Assembly (NCBI GenBank): GCA_963746265.1
Contig: CAVVAM010000012.1
Span: 248,001 to 312,000, forward strand
Source of the DNA: Ilumatobacter sp963746265
GTDB lineage: Bacteria; Actinomycetota; Acidimicrobiia; Acidimicrobiales; Ilumatobacteraceae
Direction of reading: 5' to 3'
DNA: 64,000 bases
How positions within the stretch are numbered: the stretch's first letter is position 1; each line of letters starts with the position of its first letter. The translations under genes and the position numbers were made by a program. Shown here piece by piece: positions 44,272 through 52,992 of this stretch. The notes beneath the pieces were generated by a model, which worked only from the letters and a program-made list of their open reading frames with translations, ran no database searches and was not told the DNA's origin.

Positions 44272-46304
44272 GTCGCTTCGACGACGACCTCGACCGCGAC
44301 CTGACCGTGATCGCCGAACGAGTCACTCCATCTCCCGACGCCTGGGCGGAGATCCAACAGCGGATCGCCAACCGGCAACCCGAAACGGAAACGGAGATCA
44401 TCATGCTCACCGAGAACACACTCACCCGCCGACGCTGGCCCCTCGTCGCAGCAGCCGCTGCCGTCGCGGCACTGGCGATCGGCGCCATCGCCCTGTTCAA
44501 CCGCGACGACGGCGCCGAACAGCCCGCCGACGTGCCGACCCCCACCGTCGCCCCGGCACCGGAACCCGAGACCGGATCCGACGTCTCACCGCTCCCGGCA
44601 GAGGGCGAAGCACTGCCGCCAGGCCGCTACGCACCGTTCACGCTGGGCATCCCGGTGGTCTTCGAGGTTCCGGGGACGGCGACCGGTTGGACCGTGCAGG
44701 TCAACGACGACGTCGCCGTCACGATCGGCCCCGAGGGCTCGTTCGTGAACATGAGCCGACTCGGCAGCCTCTACGACGCCACAGAATCGGAGGATCCGGA
44801 CTTCATCGGTCTCGGCAGCGTTCCACCCGTCGATGTCGACGCGTGGATCGAGGCGAACGGAGTCATCGTCGTCGACAATCGCGACGTCACCATCGACGGC
44901 CGCTCGGCGAAGCTTCGCCAGGTGAGGGCACCTGACGGGGCCGGGCTGCAGACCTGCCCGGCCGAGATCCAGCCGTGCGTCAGGTTCTCGAGTGCCTCGG
45001 CCGATCTGCAGGACGCGTGGAACCTCCCGAGCGTCGTCGCCTACGGGCCGCTGCCTCACAGCTTCTGGGTCGTCGAACTCGACGACTTCGAGCCGCTCGG
45101 TATCTGGGCCCACACCGACACCGGCGAGCCGCAGTCCTGGTTCGAGGAGGTGCAGCCGGTGATCGACAGCATCGAGCTCGGCGAACCCGCACCGGTGACC
45201 GAGTTCGGCCAGGCACGCCTCTCGACGTTCGGCGCAGGCACCGGAGACCTGCCAGAGGCCGGCCAGCCCACCTCGCTCACGGATCTCGCCGAGGGCGACC
45301 CGATGCCGGCCAGTTCGTACACGAGCGACAAGCTCGGCGTCCCGGTCACCTTCGACGTGCCCGCCGATACCGACTGGATGCTGCGGTTCAAGAGCGCCTA
45401 CTCCTTCGACATCGGAACGAACTCGTCGTTCGTGGCGATGACACGCCTGGGTTCGTTCTACGACGCGGAGGAGGCGGTCGACCCCGACATGCGCGCCCAG
45501 GGCAGCATTCCCGCCGACGACATCGACGGCTTCATCGTCGCCAACGGCCTGATCGTCGAGGACAGCCGGGAAGCGACGATCGGGGGACGCCCGGCGTCGT
45601 TCCGCCAGCTCCGCCTGCCCGACGGCACCGGCGAGGGGCTGTGCCCGGCCGCCCTGCAGCCGTGCCTCCAGATGGGCAGGCACTCCGCCGACCTGCAGGT
45701 CGCGCCCGTCATCAACATCGGCGGTCCGCAGTCGCAGTCGTTCTGGGTCGTCGACATGGACGGGTACGAGCCGTTCGGCATCTACATCTGGACACGCGAC
45801 CCGGACGGGCCCCAGGCCTGGCTCGACGCACTCGCACCGCTGCTCGACAGCATCACGTTCGGCGAACCGGCACCGGCCGTGGAGGGCGGAACCGCTCGGT
45901 TGCCGGAACGCCAGCAGTTCCTCGCCTCGTACACGGGAACCCGGACCGTCGGCCCCGAACTGGAGGACGGGACTCGCGAGGTGATCGGGCAGAACACCGT
46001 CGAGGGCGACCTCACTGGCGAGATCGTGGCGACGGGAGTGCAGATCACCCCGACCAACGGCACCGACGACCTCGTGTTCACCGGCACGATCGACGGGCTG
46101 GGCACCGGCACACTGACGATGAAGCAGGAGTGGACGGCGTCGAACAACGACATCGCCACCAGGACCCTCGTGGTCGGCGGGACCGGCGACTTCGAGGGGA
46201 TCACCGGCCGCGTGTTCACATCGGTCGACGTCCCCGACGAGTCGGGCCCCTCGCCGGTCTACAGCGGTCGGATGACGTTCGAGCTGGCCCTGCCCGAGCG
46301 CTGA
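44268..46304 (+). CDS. single-pass membrane protein with two tandem outer domains, putative anti-sigma/sensor, copy 2
   Basis: 678 residues. The first about 100 are nearly the same as copy 1 (TPSPDAWAEIQQRI, TETEIIMLTENTLTRR, WPLVAAAAAVAALAIGAIAL, EQPADVPTPTVAPAPEP). Outside, two repeats share the plan but not the detail of copy 1 (SFVNMSRLGSLYDATES, SFVAMTRLGSFYDAEEA; cysteines in TCPAEIQPC and LCPAALQPC), and a DUF3224-like end (FTGTIDGLGTGTLTM, VVGGTGDFEGITGR). A well-kept cytoplasmic and membrane part with diverged outer domains suggests the two copies read different outside signals. Confidence 0.8.
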   Translation: MSRFDDDLDRDLTVIAERVTPSPDAWAEIQQRIANRQPETETEIIMLTENTLTRRRWPLVAAAAAVAALAIGAIALFNRDDGAEQPADVPTPTVAPAPEPETGSDVSPLPAEGEALPPGRYAPFTLGIPVVFEVPGTATGWTVQVNDDVAVTIGPEGSFVNMSRLGSLYDATESEDPDFIGLGSVPPVDVDAWIEANGVIVVDNRDVTIDGRSAKLRQVRAPDGAGLQTCPAEIQPCVRFSSASADLQDAWNLPSVVAYGPLPHSFWVVELDDFEPLGIWAHTDTGEPQSWFEEVQPVIDSIELGEPAPVTEFGQARLSTFGAGTGDLPEAGQPTSLTDLAEGDPMPASSYTSDKLGVPVTFDVPADTDWMLRFKSAYSFDIGTNSSFVAMTRLGSFYDAEEAVDPDMRAQGSIPADDIDGFIVANGLIVEDSREATIGGRPASFRQLRLPDGTGEGLCPAALQPCLQMGRHSADLQVAPVINIGGPQSQSFWVVDMDGYEPFGIYIWTRDPDGPQAWLDALAPLLDSITFGEPAPAVEGGTARLPERQQFLASYTGTRTVGPELEDGTREVIGQNTVEGDLTGEIVATGVQITPTNGTDDLVFTGTIDGLGTGTLTMKQEWTASNNDIATRTLVVGGTGDFEGITGRVFTSVDVPDESGPSPVYSGRMTFELALPER

Positions 46305-46321
46305 GCTCGGCGACGACTCGG

Positions 46322-47434
46322 TCAGCCGAAGCGGACGGAGGCGATGGGTGGGAGGTTGGCACTGACCAGCTCCCACTCGTCGCCTCCGTTCTCCGACCAC
46401 CACAGCGAGCCGGTCGTCGAGCCCATCACGAGGCGCTCGCCGGTCTCGTCGATGTCGAGACCGTGCCGGTACACGAGGTCGTAGGCGTTCCCCTGCGGCA
46501 GGCCGCGGCGCAACACGTCGAACGACTCGCCACCGTCGCGGGTGCGGGTCACGACGAACCTGCCGTCGACGGGGACGCGCACCTCGTCGTTCACGGCCGG
46601 CACGAACCATGCGGTGTCGGGGTCGTGCGGGTGCACCGCCACCGCGAACCCGAACGTGGACGGGCCCGCCGCATCGCCGGTCGGGGCGATCTCGGCCCAC
46701 GAGTCGCCGTTGTCGAGCGACCGGTAGATGCCGCAATGGTGCTGTGTCCACAGCACGTCGGGCGACGCCGCACATCGCACGATCATGTGTGGATCCTGGG
46801 TGTCGGGGTCGTCGGCCAGGTCGGGCGGCACGAAGTCGGCCCGCATCCCGCTGGCCGCGATCTGCCAGGTCGCTCCGCCGTCGGCGGTTCGCCAGGCTCC
46901 ACCGCACGACAGCCCGACGATCAGGCGTCCCGAACTGCGCGGATCGACGCAGATCGAATGGATGCCGGCGTCGTCGTAGCCGCCTCCGAACCACTTGTCA
47001 CGCGCCGGCACGTTCCACAGCGACTCGACGAGGTGCCAGGAATCGCCGCGATCATCCGAGCGGAACAGACCGCCCGGGATCGTGCCGCACCACAGCACAC
47101 CCGGCTCGTCGGCGTGACCGGGTTCGACCACCCAGGCGAGCTGTGTCGCCCACTCGACCTCCCGTTGCGTCATCGGGTTCACGTGCGAGGCGCCCTCGGG
47201 CTTCGCGGGGTACTCGGGCGCCGAGATCTCCTGCCACGTGGCGCCGTCGTCGTCGCTGCGGTGCAGGTGTACGCCGAAGTGACCGTGGTCGAGCGAGACG
47301 TAGCGGGCGCCGTCCCGGGTGTCGCGAACCGCGTTCGTGACGTTCACCCCGAGGAACGCAGGCGCGGAGACCGAGCCCGCCTCGAGATCGACGGTGAACA
47401 GACCCTTCCTGGTCCCGATCAGTGCGTGTGTCAC
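46322..47434 (-). CDS. BNR/sialidase-like beta-propeller protein
   Basis: 370 residues. Repeated Asp-box-like turns SDDDGATWQEI, SDDRGDSWHLV, TADGGATWQIA, SLDNGDSWAEI, TRDGGESFDVL and SENGGDEWELV indicate a six-bladed propeller of the type in sialidases, Vps10 and photosynthesis factor Ycf48. No sialidase arginine triad is evident and there is no signal peptide (start VTHALIGTRKGLF), so it is probably cytoplasmic and not a glycosidase. GTG 47434 is chosen because GGGAGG lies six bases upstream; a TTG at 47440 abuts that site. Paired with the upstream MoaD-like gene. Confidence 0.82.
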   Translation of the reverse strand: MTHALIGTRKGLFTVDLEAGSVSAPAFLGVNVTNAVRDTRDGARYVSLDHGHFGVHLHRSDDDGATWQEISAPEYPAKPEGASHVNPMTQREVEWATQLAWVVEPGHADEPGVLWCGTIPGGLFRSDDRGDSWHLVESLWNVPARDKWFGGGYDDAGIHSICVDPRSSGRLIVGLSCGGAWRTADGGATWQIAASGMRADFVPPDLADDPDTQDPHMIVRCAASPDVLWTQHHCGIYRSLDNGDSWAEIAPTGDAAGPSTFGFAVAVHPHDPDTAWFVPAVNDEVRVPVDGRFVVTRTRDGGESFDVLRRGLPQGNAYDLVYRHGLDIDETGERLVMGSTTGSLWWSENGGDEWELVSANLPPIASVRFG

Positions 47435-47436
47435 GG

Positions 47437-47706
47437 TCAACCTCCCGAGAGTGCCTGGAACACGTGGATGCGATCACCCGTCGCGACCGCGTCGGCGAGC
47501 GAGGTCCGGTCGGTGATCACGTCGTCGTTGACGAACACGGCGACGTGTCGGCGCACGGCCCCGGCGTCGTCGAGCACGTAGCCGCGAACCTGCGGATGCC
47601 GGTCGAAGTACGCGGCGAGCGCGTCGCCGACGGTCTCCCCGGACACCGACGTGGGCGGACAGTCGACGTGCCGGCGGAATGCCTTTGCGAACGCGACCTC
47701 GACCAC
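47437..47706 (-). CDS. MoaD/ThiS-like ubiquitin-fold protein ending in Gly-Gly
   Basis: 89 residues from a GTG start. Beta-grasp signs are VSGETVGDALAAYFDRHPQV, HVAVFVNDDVI and DRIHVFQALSGG, the C-terminal di-glycine that is adenylated and thiocarboxylated in MoaD/ThiS. No E1-like MoeB/ThiF, MoaE or ThiG gene is near, so it is not clearly part of molybdopterin or thiamine synthesis. The stop is 2 bp from the GTG of the propeller gene, implying a joint function. Confidence 0.85.
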   Translation of the reverse strand: MVEVAFAKAFRRHVDCPPTSVSGETVGDALAAYFDRHPQVRGYVLDDAGAVRRHVAVFVNDDVITDRTSLADAVATGDRIHVFQALSGG

Positions 47707-47796
47707 GACCGCGACTGTACGTCACGGTGCGACGGGCGTGATCGACGCGGCCAGCAACGCCCGGACGAGAACACACAGATACCCCCGCGCGCGGAA

Positions 47797-47802
47797 TATT
47801 AT
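47797..47802 (+). promoter_or_regulatory. putative -10 element for the pirin gene
   Basis: TATTAT at 47797-47802 sits in a short AT-rich island (aatattatt) 25 bp before ATG 47828 in otherwise GC-rich DNA. No matching -35 box is clear. Confidence 0.35.
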
Positions 47803-47827
47803 TGCGCACGCAAGCGTTGTCGAATTC

Positions 47828-48535
47828 ATGTTGCAGATCGACATCCGACGTGCCGGCGAGCGCTTCGCCACGAAGCTCGACTGGCTCGACTCCAAGCACT
47901 CGTTCAGCTTCGGGCCGCATCACGACCCGACCAACACACACCACGGCCTGCTCCTGGTCAACAACGACGACGTCGTCCGGGCCGGCACGGGCTTCGGCAC
48001 CCACGCCCACCGCGACATGGAGATCGTCACCTGGGTGCTCTCCGGCGAGCTCGAGCATCGCGACTCGGAGGGCAACCACGGCGTGATCACACCCGGTCTG
48101 GCACAGCGCATGTCGGCCGGTTCCGGCATCCGCCACAGCGAGCACAACGCGAGTTCGACCACCGACGTGCACTTCCTGCAGATGTGGGTGCCACCGGACA
48201 CCGCGGGCATCCAGCCTGGCTACGAGCAACTCGACGTGTCCGCCGAGCTGCAGCATGGCGGGCTCATCCCGATCGCATCCGGCAAGCGGCACGATGGCGC
48301 GATCACGATCCACCAGCGTGACGCCGTCCTGTGGGGTGGCCGCCTCGCCGCCGGCTCCACGGTCGATGTGCCGTCCGACCGGCACGTGCACCTCTTCGTC
48401 GCTCGCGGATCGGGCACGCTCGATCCGGGCGGCGTGTTGAGCACGGGCGACGCCGCACGGCTGACCGACCCCGATGGTCTGAGCTTCACCGCCGGGACTG
48501 ACGGGGCCGAGGTGTCGATCTGGGCGACGGCCTGA
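47828..48535 (+). CDS. pirin-family protein (bicupin)
   Basis: 235 residues. The N-terminal cupin has the iron-binding pattern GTGFGTHAHRDMEIVTWVL and later SAGSGIRHSEHN (three His and a Glu); the second cupin (RHVHLFVARGSG) lacks the metal set, as in bacterial pirins such as YhhW. Some pirins are quercetin dioxygenases or redox-sensing partners; here the role is unknown. ATG 47828; a TTG follows immediately. Nitroreductase lies 13 bp downstream. Confidence 0.9.
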   Translation: MLQIDIRRAGERFATKLDWLDSKHSFSFGPHHDPTNTHHGLLLVNNDDVVRAGTGFGTHAHRDMEIVTWVLSGELEHRDSEGNHGVITPGLAQRMSAGSGIRHSEHNASSTTDVHFLQMWVPPDTAGIQPGYEQLDVSAELQHGGLIPIASGKRHDGAITIHQRDAVLWGGRLAAGSTVDVPSDRHVHLFVARGSGTLDPGGVLSTGDAARLTDPDGLSFTAGTDGAEVSIWATA

Positions 48536-48548
48536 CATCCTGAACGCC

Positions 48549-49115
48549 GTGACGACATCCCTCGATGACTTCGCCGATCTGGTCCGGTCGCGCCGCACAC
48601 ACATGCTGGTCGACCGCGAGCGAGAGGTGCCGATCGACTTGATCACACGGCTGTGCGAACTCGGGACCTGGGCGCCGAACCACAAGAAGACGTGGCCGTG
48701 GAAGTTTGCGATCGTCACCGGCTTCGGCCGGGCCCGCCTCGGCGAAGCGTTCGTCGACGACATGTGCGAGCAGGGCGTCGGCGACGAAGGCAAACGACTC
48801 AAGACGATAACCAAGTACACCCGCACACCGGTGTCGCTGGTCGTCGGTTGCGCACCCCACGATCATCCGACGTTCCACGACGAGAACCGGGATGCCGTGT
48901 CGGCGGCGATCCAGAACATCTTGCTCGGCGCGACCGCGGCCGGGTTGGCATCGTTCTGGTCGACCGCTCCGATCATCAATTCACCTCGTGCGCTCGAACT
49001 GTGCGGCTTCGACCCCGGAGACCGGATCCTCGGGATCATCTACCTCGGCTGGCCGAACAACACGGTCGACGTGCCCGCCCGGCCCGAGCCGATCGTGCGC
49101 CACGTCGCCGACTGA
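48549..49115 (+). CDS. nitroreductase-family FMN protein
   Basis: 188 residues. VRSRRTHMLVDREREVP (FMN phosphate Arg pair), GTWAPNHKKTWPWKF, SAAIQNILLGATAAGLASFW and LGIIYLGWP are standard nitroreductase landmarks. NAD(P)H-dependent reduction of nitro or quinone compounds is expected. GTG 48549. It lies 13 bp after pirin, so the two may share a transcript. Confidence 0.9.
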   Translation: MTTSLDDFADLVRSRRTHMLVDREREVPIDLITRLCELGTWAPNHKKTWPWKFAIVTGFGRARLGEAFVDDMCEQGVGDEGKRLKTITKYTRTPVSLVVGCAPHDHPTFHDENRDAVSAAIQNILLGATAAGLASFWSTAPIINSPRALELCGFDPGDRILGIIYLGWPNNTVDVPARPEPIVRHVAD

Positions 49116-49138
49116 CACGAAGGGGTGCGCCAGTCTGG

Positions 49139-51340
49139 TCAGCCGTTGCCGAACTGGCCCGACACGCCGGTGCCGATCCGGGTGTCGACGAGACGCACGG
49201 GCGCTGTCGAAGGCGAGTAATCGGCCGTCTCCGTCAGGTGGCCCGACAGATCGACGACGAGGTCGGCGGCCGCCGACGAGTACACGCACACCCGGTCGCC
49301 GGCCGACGGGCGGGCGATCACCAGATTCGCCACCACCGGGACGTTGACGTAGTTCACGTTCGACGTGGTCGGTCGGGCGACGTCACACGGGTACACGGTG
49401 AGAAAACCCGGCGCGGCGGGTCCGACGGCAGTCACGTTGATGGCGACCGCGGTCGCCGGTCCGGGTACCTCGATCTCGACCACCTCCCCGGGCGCGAGCC
49501 GCCCGGTGGGCAACGACCTGCGGGTGTCGGCCAATCGGATCGAGTCCCCCAGGGGGACGTATCCGTCGCCGGAGAAGCTGCCCGCGAGGTCGACGACGAG
49601 ATCGACGTCGGAGAGCGTCGCGACACACACCGTTCCGTCAGCGGCCGGCGGGACCAGCACGAGGTTGGCGACGACGGGCTCGGTGACGTAATTGACGTTC
49701 GACGTCGGCGGGAGCTCTCGATCACACGGGAACACCGTCAGGTGGCCGGGGGCAGACGGATCCACCGCGACCACGTTGAGGGCCACGGCTGCGGCCCCGA
49801 CTGCGCCGGGCACTGCGAACGCGAGCACCTCGCCTGCGGCGACCCGCCGTACCGGCGCACCGGTGCCCACCCGGGTGTCGACGACACGAACCGGCTGGTC
49901 GACCGGCTGGAACGACGACGACGATTCGAAGGTGCCGGAGAGATCGACGACGAGGTTGGTCGGCGCCAGCGAGTAGAGGCAGACGCGGCCGTCGTCATCC
50001 GGGCGCGCCAGCACCAGGTTGGCGACGACCGGCTCGTTCACGTGATTGACGCTGGAAGCGAGCGGCAGACCGTTCGCGCACGGGTGGACGGTGACGAACC
50101 CCGGTGCGAGCGGGTCGACGGCGAGGACGTTGATCGCCGCCGTGGTGACCCCGGCATCGAGCTGGAGCTCGAACGTCGAATCGGCCGGTAGGAAGATGGG
50201 TGCCGGTACCCGGTGGAACGTCGGCCGATACAGCGACGTGATGACGCCGTCCCACCGGTTGTGCGCGAGCGACATCGTCAGGGTGTTGTCCGTTCGCCCC
50301 ACGGCCGCAGCCGGGATCCAGGTGGCGAAGAACGAGTTGCACTCGGCACACTTCACCGGGGCCGCCAACTCGCGGTACACGGTGAACGGACCCGCGGGTG
50401 ACGTCGACTCGGCCAACAAGATCGTGTCGCCCCACCAGTCCCCCTCCTTGTTGACCGACACGAACCGGGCGCCGGTCCACTCGAACTGGTTGGCGTTGAT
50501 GCGCCGATCGCGGGTCTCGATGATCGGTGCGGCACGTCCGGGATCGGGCTGCCAGGAACGCCCGTCCCAGTAACTGGGCGGCTCGAAGAGCCGGCCCCGC
50601 GGGACCCGGGCGACCGTGATCACGGCCGAACAGTCCCGATCGAACGCCCGCACGAACAAGTACACGTCGAAGCCGAACTGGCGATAGCAGTTGGCGTACA
50701 GGTAGGTCCACGAGTCGTCGCTCGTGATCGACCAGCCGTAGAGGTCGGCCGACGAGTCGGGCGGCCGCAGCTCGTCCACCACCGTGTCGGACGACGGATC
50801 GAACACGGCCACCCACGTGCCGATCGGCACCGTGTGCGTCAGATAGGCCGCACCCCGCTCCTCCATCTCGGCGGTGAACACATAGACCCGTCCGTCGTCG
50901 CCGACCTCTGCGTCGAGGGGCCAGAACCACCGCTCGAACGGCACCGTTCGGTCGGCGAAGAACATCGGCCTCGGTGCCGATCGGGTCCCCCCGTAGAGGA
51001 CGGTGAAGCAGTTGCCGTCCTGCAGCACGGCGATGTTGTGGACGATCACGATCTCGTTCGGCCCGACGCGGATCGCAGCATCCTGGAACGTCCAGAGCAC
51101 CCGGCCGTCGGGCAGTGCGAACGCCCGTTGGTAGTCGGCGCCGACCACTCCGCCGGGTTCGGTGTCGAAGAGCGTGTCGAGACGGCTCGGCCGGAGATCG
51201 GTGAGACACACCGCTCCTGCCTCCTGCGGTGCGGCCGACACCTCGACAGCCTGCGGGCCTCCCACCAGACCGCCCGCGGCCACGAACACCGCGATGACGG
51301 CCACGGTCGCGTGCCTCGTGAACCTGTTCGTCGCGCCCAT
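49139..51340 (-). CDS. large secreted protein: propeller-like N-terminal region plus three C-terminal beta repeats
   Basis: 733 residues. The signal peptide is ATVAVIAVFVAAGGLVGG with cleavage near VSAAP. Residues about 45-370 (WTFQDAAIRVGPNEI, GGTRSAPRPMFFADR, VSVNKEGDWWGDTILLAE) look like a five-bladed propeller of DUF4185 type, possibly carbohydrate-acting. The rest has three about 120-residue repeats with A(I/V)A(I/L)NV.AV.P.APG(F/H)(L/V)TV.PC, NVNYV..PVVANLV and DLVVDLSG, a module common at the ends of secreted Acidimicrobiia proteins. ATG 51340 follows a GGGAG site. Confidence 0.82.
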   Translation of the reverse strand: MGATNRFTRHATVAVIAVFVAAGGLVGGPQAVEVSAAPQEAGAVCLTDLRPSRLDTLFDTEPGGVVGADYQRAFALPDGRVLWTFQDAAIRVGPNEIVIVHNIAVLQDGNCFTVLYGGTRSAPRPMFFADRTVPFERWFWPLDAEVGDDGRVYVFTAEMEERGAAYLTHTVPIGTWVAVFDPSSDTVVDELRPPDSSADLYGWSITSDDSWTYLYANCYRQFGFDVYLFVRAFDRDCSAVITVARVPRGRLFEPPSYWDGRSWQPDPGRAAPIIETRDRRINANQFEWTGARFVSVNKEGDWWGDTILLAESTSPAGPFTVYRELAAPVKCAECNSFFATWIPAAAVGRTDNTLTMSLAHNRWDGVITSLYRPTFHRVPAPIFLPADSTFELQLDAGVTTAAINVLAVDPLAPGFVTVHPCANGLPLASSVNHVNEPVVANLVLARPDDDGRVCLYSLAPTNLVVDLSGTFESSSSFQPVDQPVRVVDTRVGTGAPVRRVAAGEVLAFAVPGAVGAAAVALNVVAVDPSAPGHLTVFPCDRELPPTSNVNYVTEPVVANLVLVPPAADGTVCVATLSDVDLVVDLAGSFSGDGYVPLGDSIRLADTRRSLPTGRLAPGEVVEIEVPGPATAVAINVTAVGPAAPGFLTVYPCDVARPTTSNVNYVNVPVVANLVIARPSAGDRVCVYSSAAADLVVDLSGHLTETADYSPSTAPVRLVDTRIGTGVSGQFGNG

Positions 51341-51403
51341 CACCTCACTCCCGCCGCAGGTTCCAGGTATGGCAGAGGTTCCCGCCTGCCGTGCTGCGAG
51401 TCA

Positions 51404-52363
51404 TCAGATCGGGCGCGAGCGGCCGATCACGTCGCCCTTGCGGAAGACGGTGACGGGACCGTCCTCGCTCACGGCGATCACGACCGCATCGGGGTCGTCG
51501 TGGCTGTAGCGACGCGCCGACGTGTGGCGGGTGCCGCCGACCGCGTCGACCGACGATTCGGCGTCGGTCGACGGAATCAGCAACGCGCCCAACGCGAGGA
51601 GGCGGCCGTCCGAATCGAACAGGGCAGCACCGTCGGTCTGCGTCAGCACATGACGGAGGGGTGCCAGATCGGTCGGACGGTCGATGCGCAGCGGGGGTGG
51701 CTCCCGAAGCCGATGCTCGACCCCGCCGACGTCGAGTGGCCGGTACACGAGCAGAGCGCCGATGCCCTGGGCGCCGAGATCATGTACGGCGAAGCGGAGC
51801 AGGTGGCCGAGTGCGGAGGTGTCGAGCTCGTCGAGGCCGCACGTCGCCCACCGCAGCCAGGAGTCGACCGGTGGCTCGGTGTGCCAACCCAGGCCGTCCC
51901 ACCGGGCCACACCGAACGAGCCGACCAGCCGCACCTCTCCGTTCGGGTGACGTTGCACGATCATGGCTCCGGTCGCGGCTGCCAGGACGACGAGATCACG
52001 CTCCGAGCCGGCGGCCCGGTCGAACACCACCATCGAATCGACACCCGTGGCGGTGCGGATCGTCCAACTCGTCAGGCCGTCGGCGTACCGGCGAACGGTG
52101 TCGTCGAGCTCGTCCGCCGTGCTGCTGGTCACGACGTCGAGGCCCGTCTGCTCCCTCCAGCTGTCGACCGGCCGCTCGGGGAGGACGAACGATCCGTAGC
52201 TGGGGACGCGACGCTCGTGGCGAGGTGGCCGGAGGGCGTAGTCGATCTCGTCGACGAGTACCTCGGGAACCGATGATCGTTCGATGACCCCGAGTCGCTC
52301 CTCCATCAGCTCGTCGGTGAGCCGGCGGAGTCGGCCGGGGGTGATCTGACGTGCCGCCTCCAT
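51404..52363 (-). CDS. diadenylate cyclase (DisA_N/DAC-like) domain protein
   Basis: 319 residues. A roughly 200-residue N-terminal region (VVLAAATGAMIVQRHPNGEV) of unknown type is followed by a DAC domain: GIGALLVYRP, the DGA motif at 244-246 (DGAALFDSDGRLLALGALL), GGTRHTSARRY at 276-286 and VVIAVSEDGPVTVF. DAC enzymes make cyclic di-AMP from two ATP. The usual RHR triplet reads Arg-His-Thr (279-281), so activity is uncertain. ATG 52363 begins coherent sequence. It is the last gene of a run beginning with the TRAP transporter, 35 bp after the HExxH gene. Confidence 0.8.
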   Translation of the reverse strand: MEAARQITPGRLRRLTDELMEERLGVIERSSVPEVLVDEIDYALRPPRHERRVPSYGSFVLPERPVDSWREQTGLDVVTSSTADELDDTVRRYADGLTSWTIRTATGVDSMVVFDRAAGSERDLVVLAAATGAMIVQRHPNGEVRLVGSFGVARWDGLGWHTEPPVDSWLRWATCGLDELDTSALGHLLRFAVHDLGAQGIGALLVYRPLDVGGVEHRLREPPPLRIDRPTDLAPLRHVLTQTDGAALFDSDGRLLALGALLIPSTDAESSVDAVGGTRHTSARRYSHDDPDAVVIAVSEDGPVTVFRKGDVIGRSRPI

Positions 52364-52398
52364 CGCTCGGATCGTACCGATCGATCGCCGGGCGGACC

Positions 52399-52989
52399 TC
52401 AGCGCCGCGAACCGATGGGTGTGCCGTTCCCCCATCGCTCCAGCAATTCGACGACCGTCGGATCGACCTGCACGTCGGACTCGTGACGGATCCGTTCGCC
52501 GTTGACGAGCTCGACGACCGCCTCGGCGAACCGTTCCGACGGTACGGCGTCCCACACCGGACCGTCGAACCAGCCCTGCCCCGAGTCAGCCAACATCGGG
52601 TGGAGCAGCGCACGGACCTCGTCGAAGTCCGGACAGGTCCGCTCGAGGTGGTGGGCGAGCTCGTGAGCCAGTGACTCGCGATACCGCCCGGGAGTCGTCG
52701 GAATCTGGATCTCGATGCGTCTCGACCCGGTGAGGTACCGCGCATCGCCATCGGTGACATCGCCGACGAGCTCGACCGACACCGGGCCCCAACACGATCG
52801 TCGGGCTGCGAACCGTTCCGTGAACCGGCGCCATGTCACTTCCGACTCACGTCGGACATCGGCCGGCACCTCCTGAACGAACACCAGATCGTTCACCGGC
52901 GCTTCGGCCCCGCGGGCGACTGCCCACACCGCCAGGGGGACGAACACTGCGGCCACGCCGGCGCCCACCGTCAGCCGCCGGCGACGCAT
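52399..52989 (-). CDS. exported HExxH putative metalloprotease-like protein
   Basis: 196 residues. An N-terminal membrane or signal segment (LTVGAGVAAVFVPLAVWAVA) is followed by a domain with SLAHELAHHLERTCPDF, an HExxH-type zinc motif (HELAHH), and a downstream FAEAVVELVNGER helix that could give the third ligand (Glu). Small zinc-dependent peptidases or their inactive relatives look like this. It lies 3 bp after the dctM stop and upstream of the diadenylate cyclase-like gene, so it is in the same transcript. Confidence 0.72.
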   Translation of the reverse strand: MRRRRLTVGAGVAAVFVPLAVWAVARGAEAPVNDLVFVQEVPADVRRESEVTWRRFTERFAARRSCWGPVSVELVGDVTDGDARYLTGSRRIEIQIPTTPGRYRESLAHELAHHLERTCPDFDEVRALLHPMLADSGQGWFDGPVWDAVPSERFAEAVVELVNGERIRHESDVQVDPTVVELLERWGNGTPIGSRR

Positions 52990-52992
52990 GGG

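Noticed and set aside
44586..46994. 802-residue minus-strand open frame and an 868-residue plus-strand frame over 44975-47581
   Set aside because: Both overlap genes with clear domains (sensor copy 2, BNR propeller) and have no coherent domain or ribosome site; high-GC shadow frames.
46322..47434. Annotating the propeller as an exo-alpha-sialidase
   Set aside because: Asp-box turns are present, but there is no export signal and no clear arginine triad; the fold alone does not show sialidase activity.
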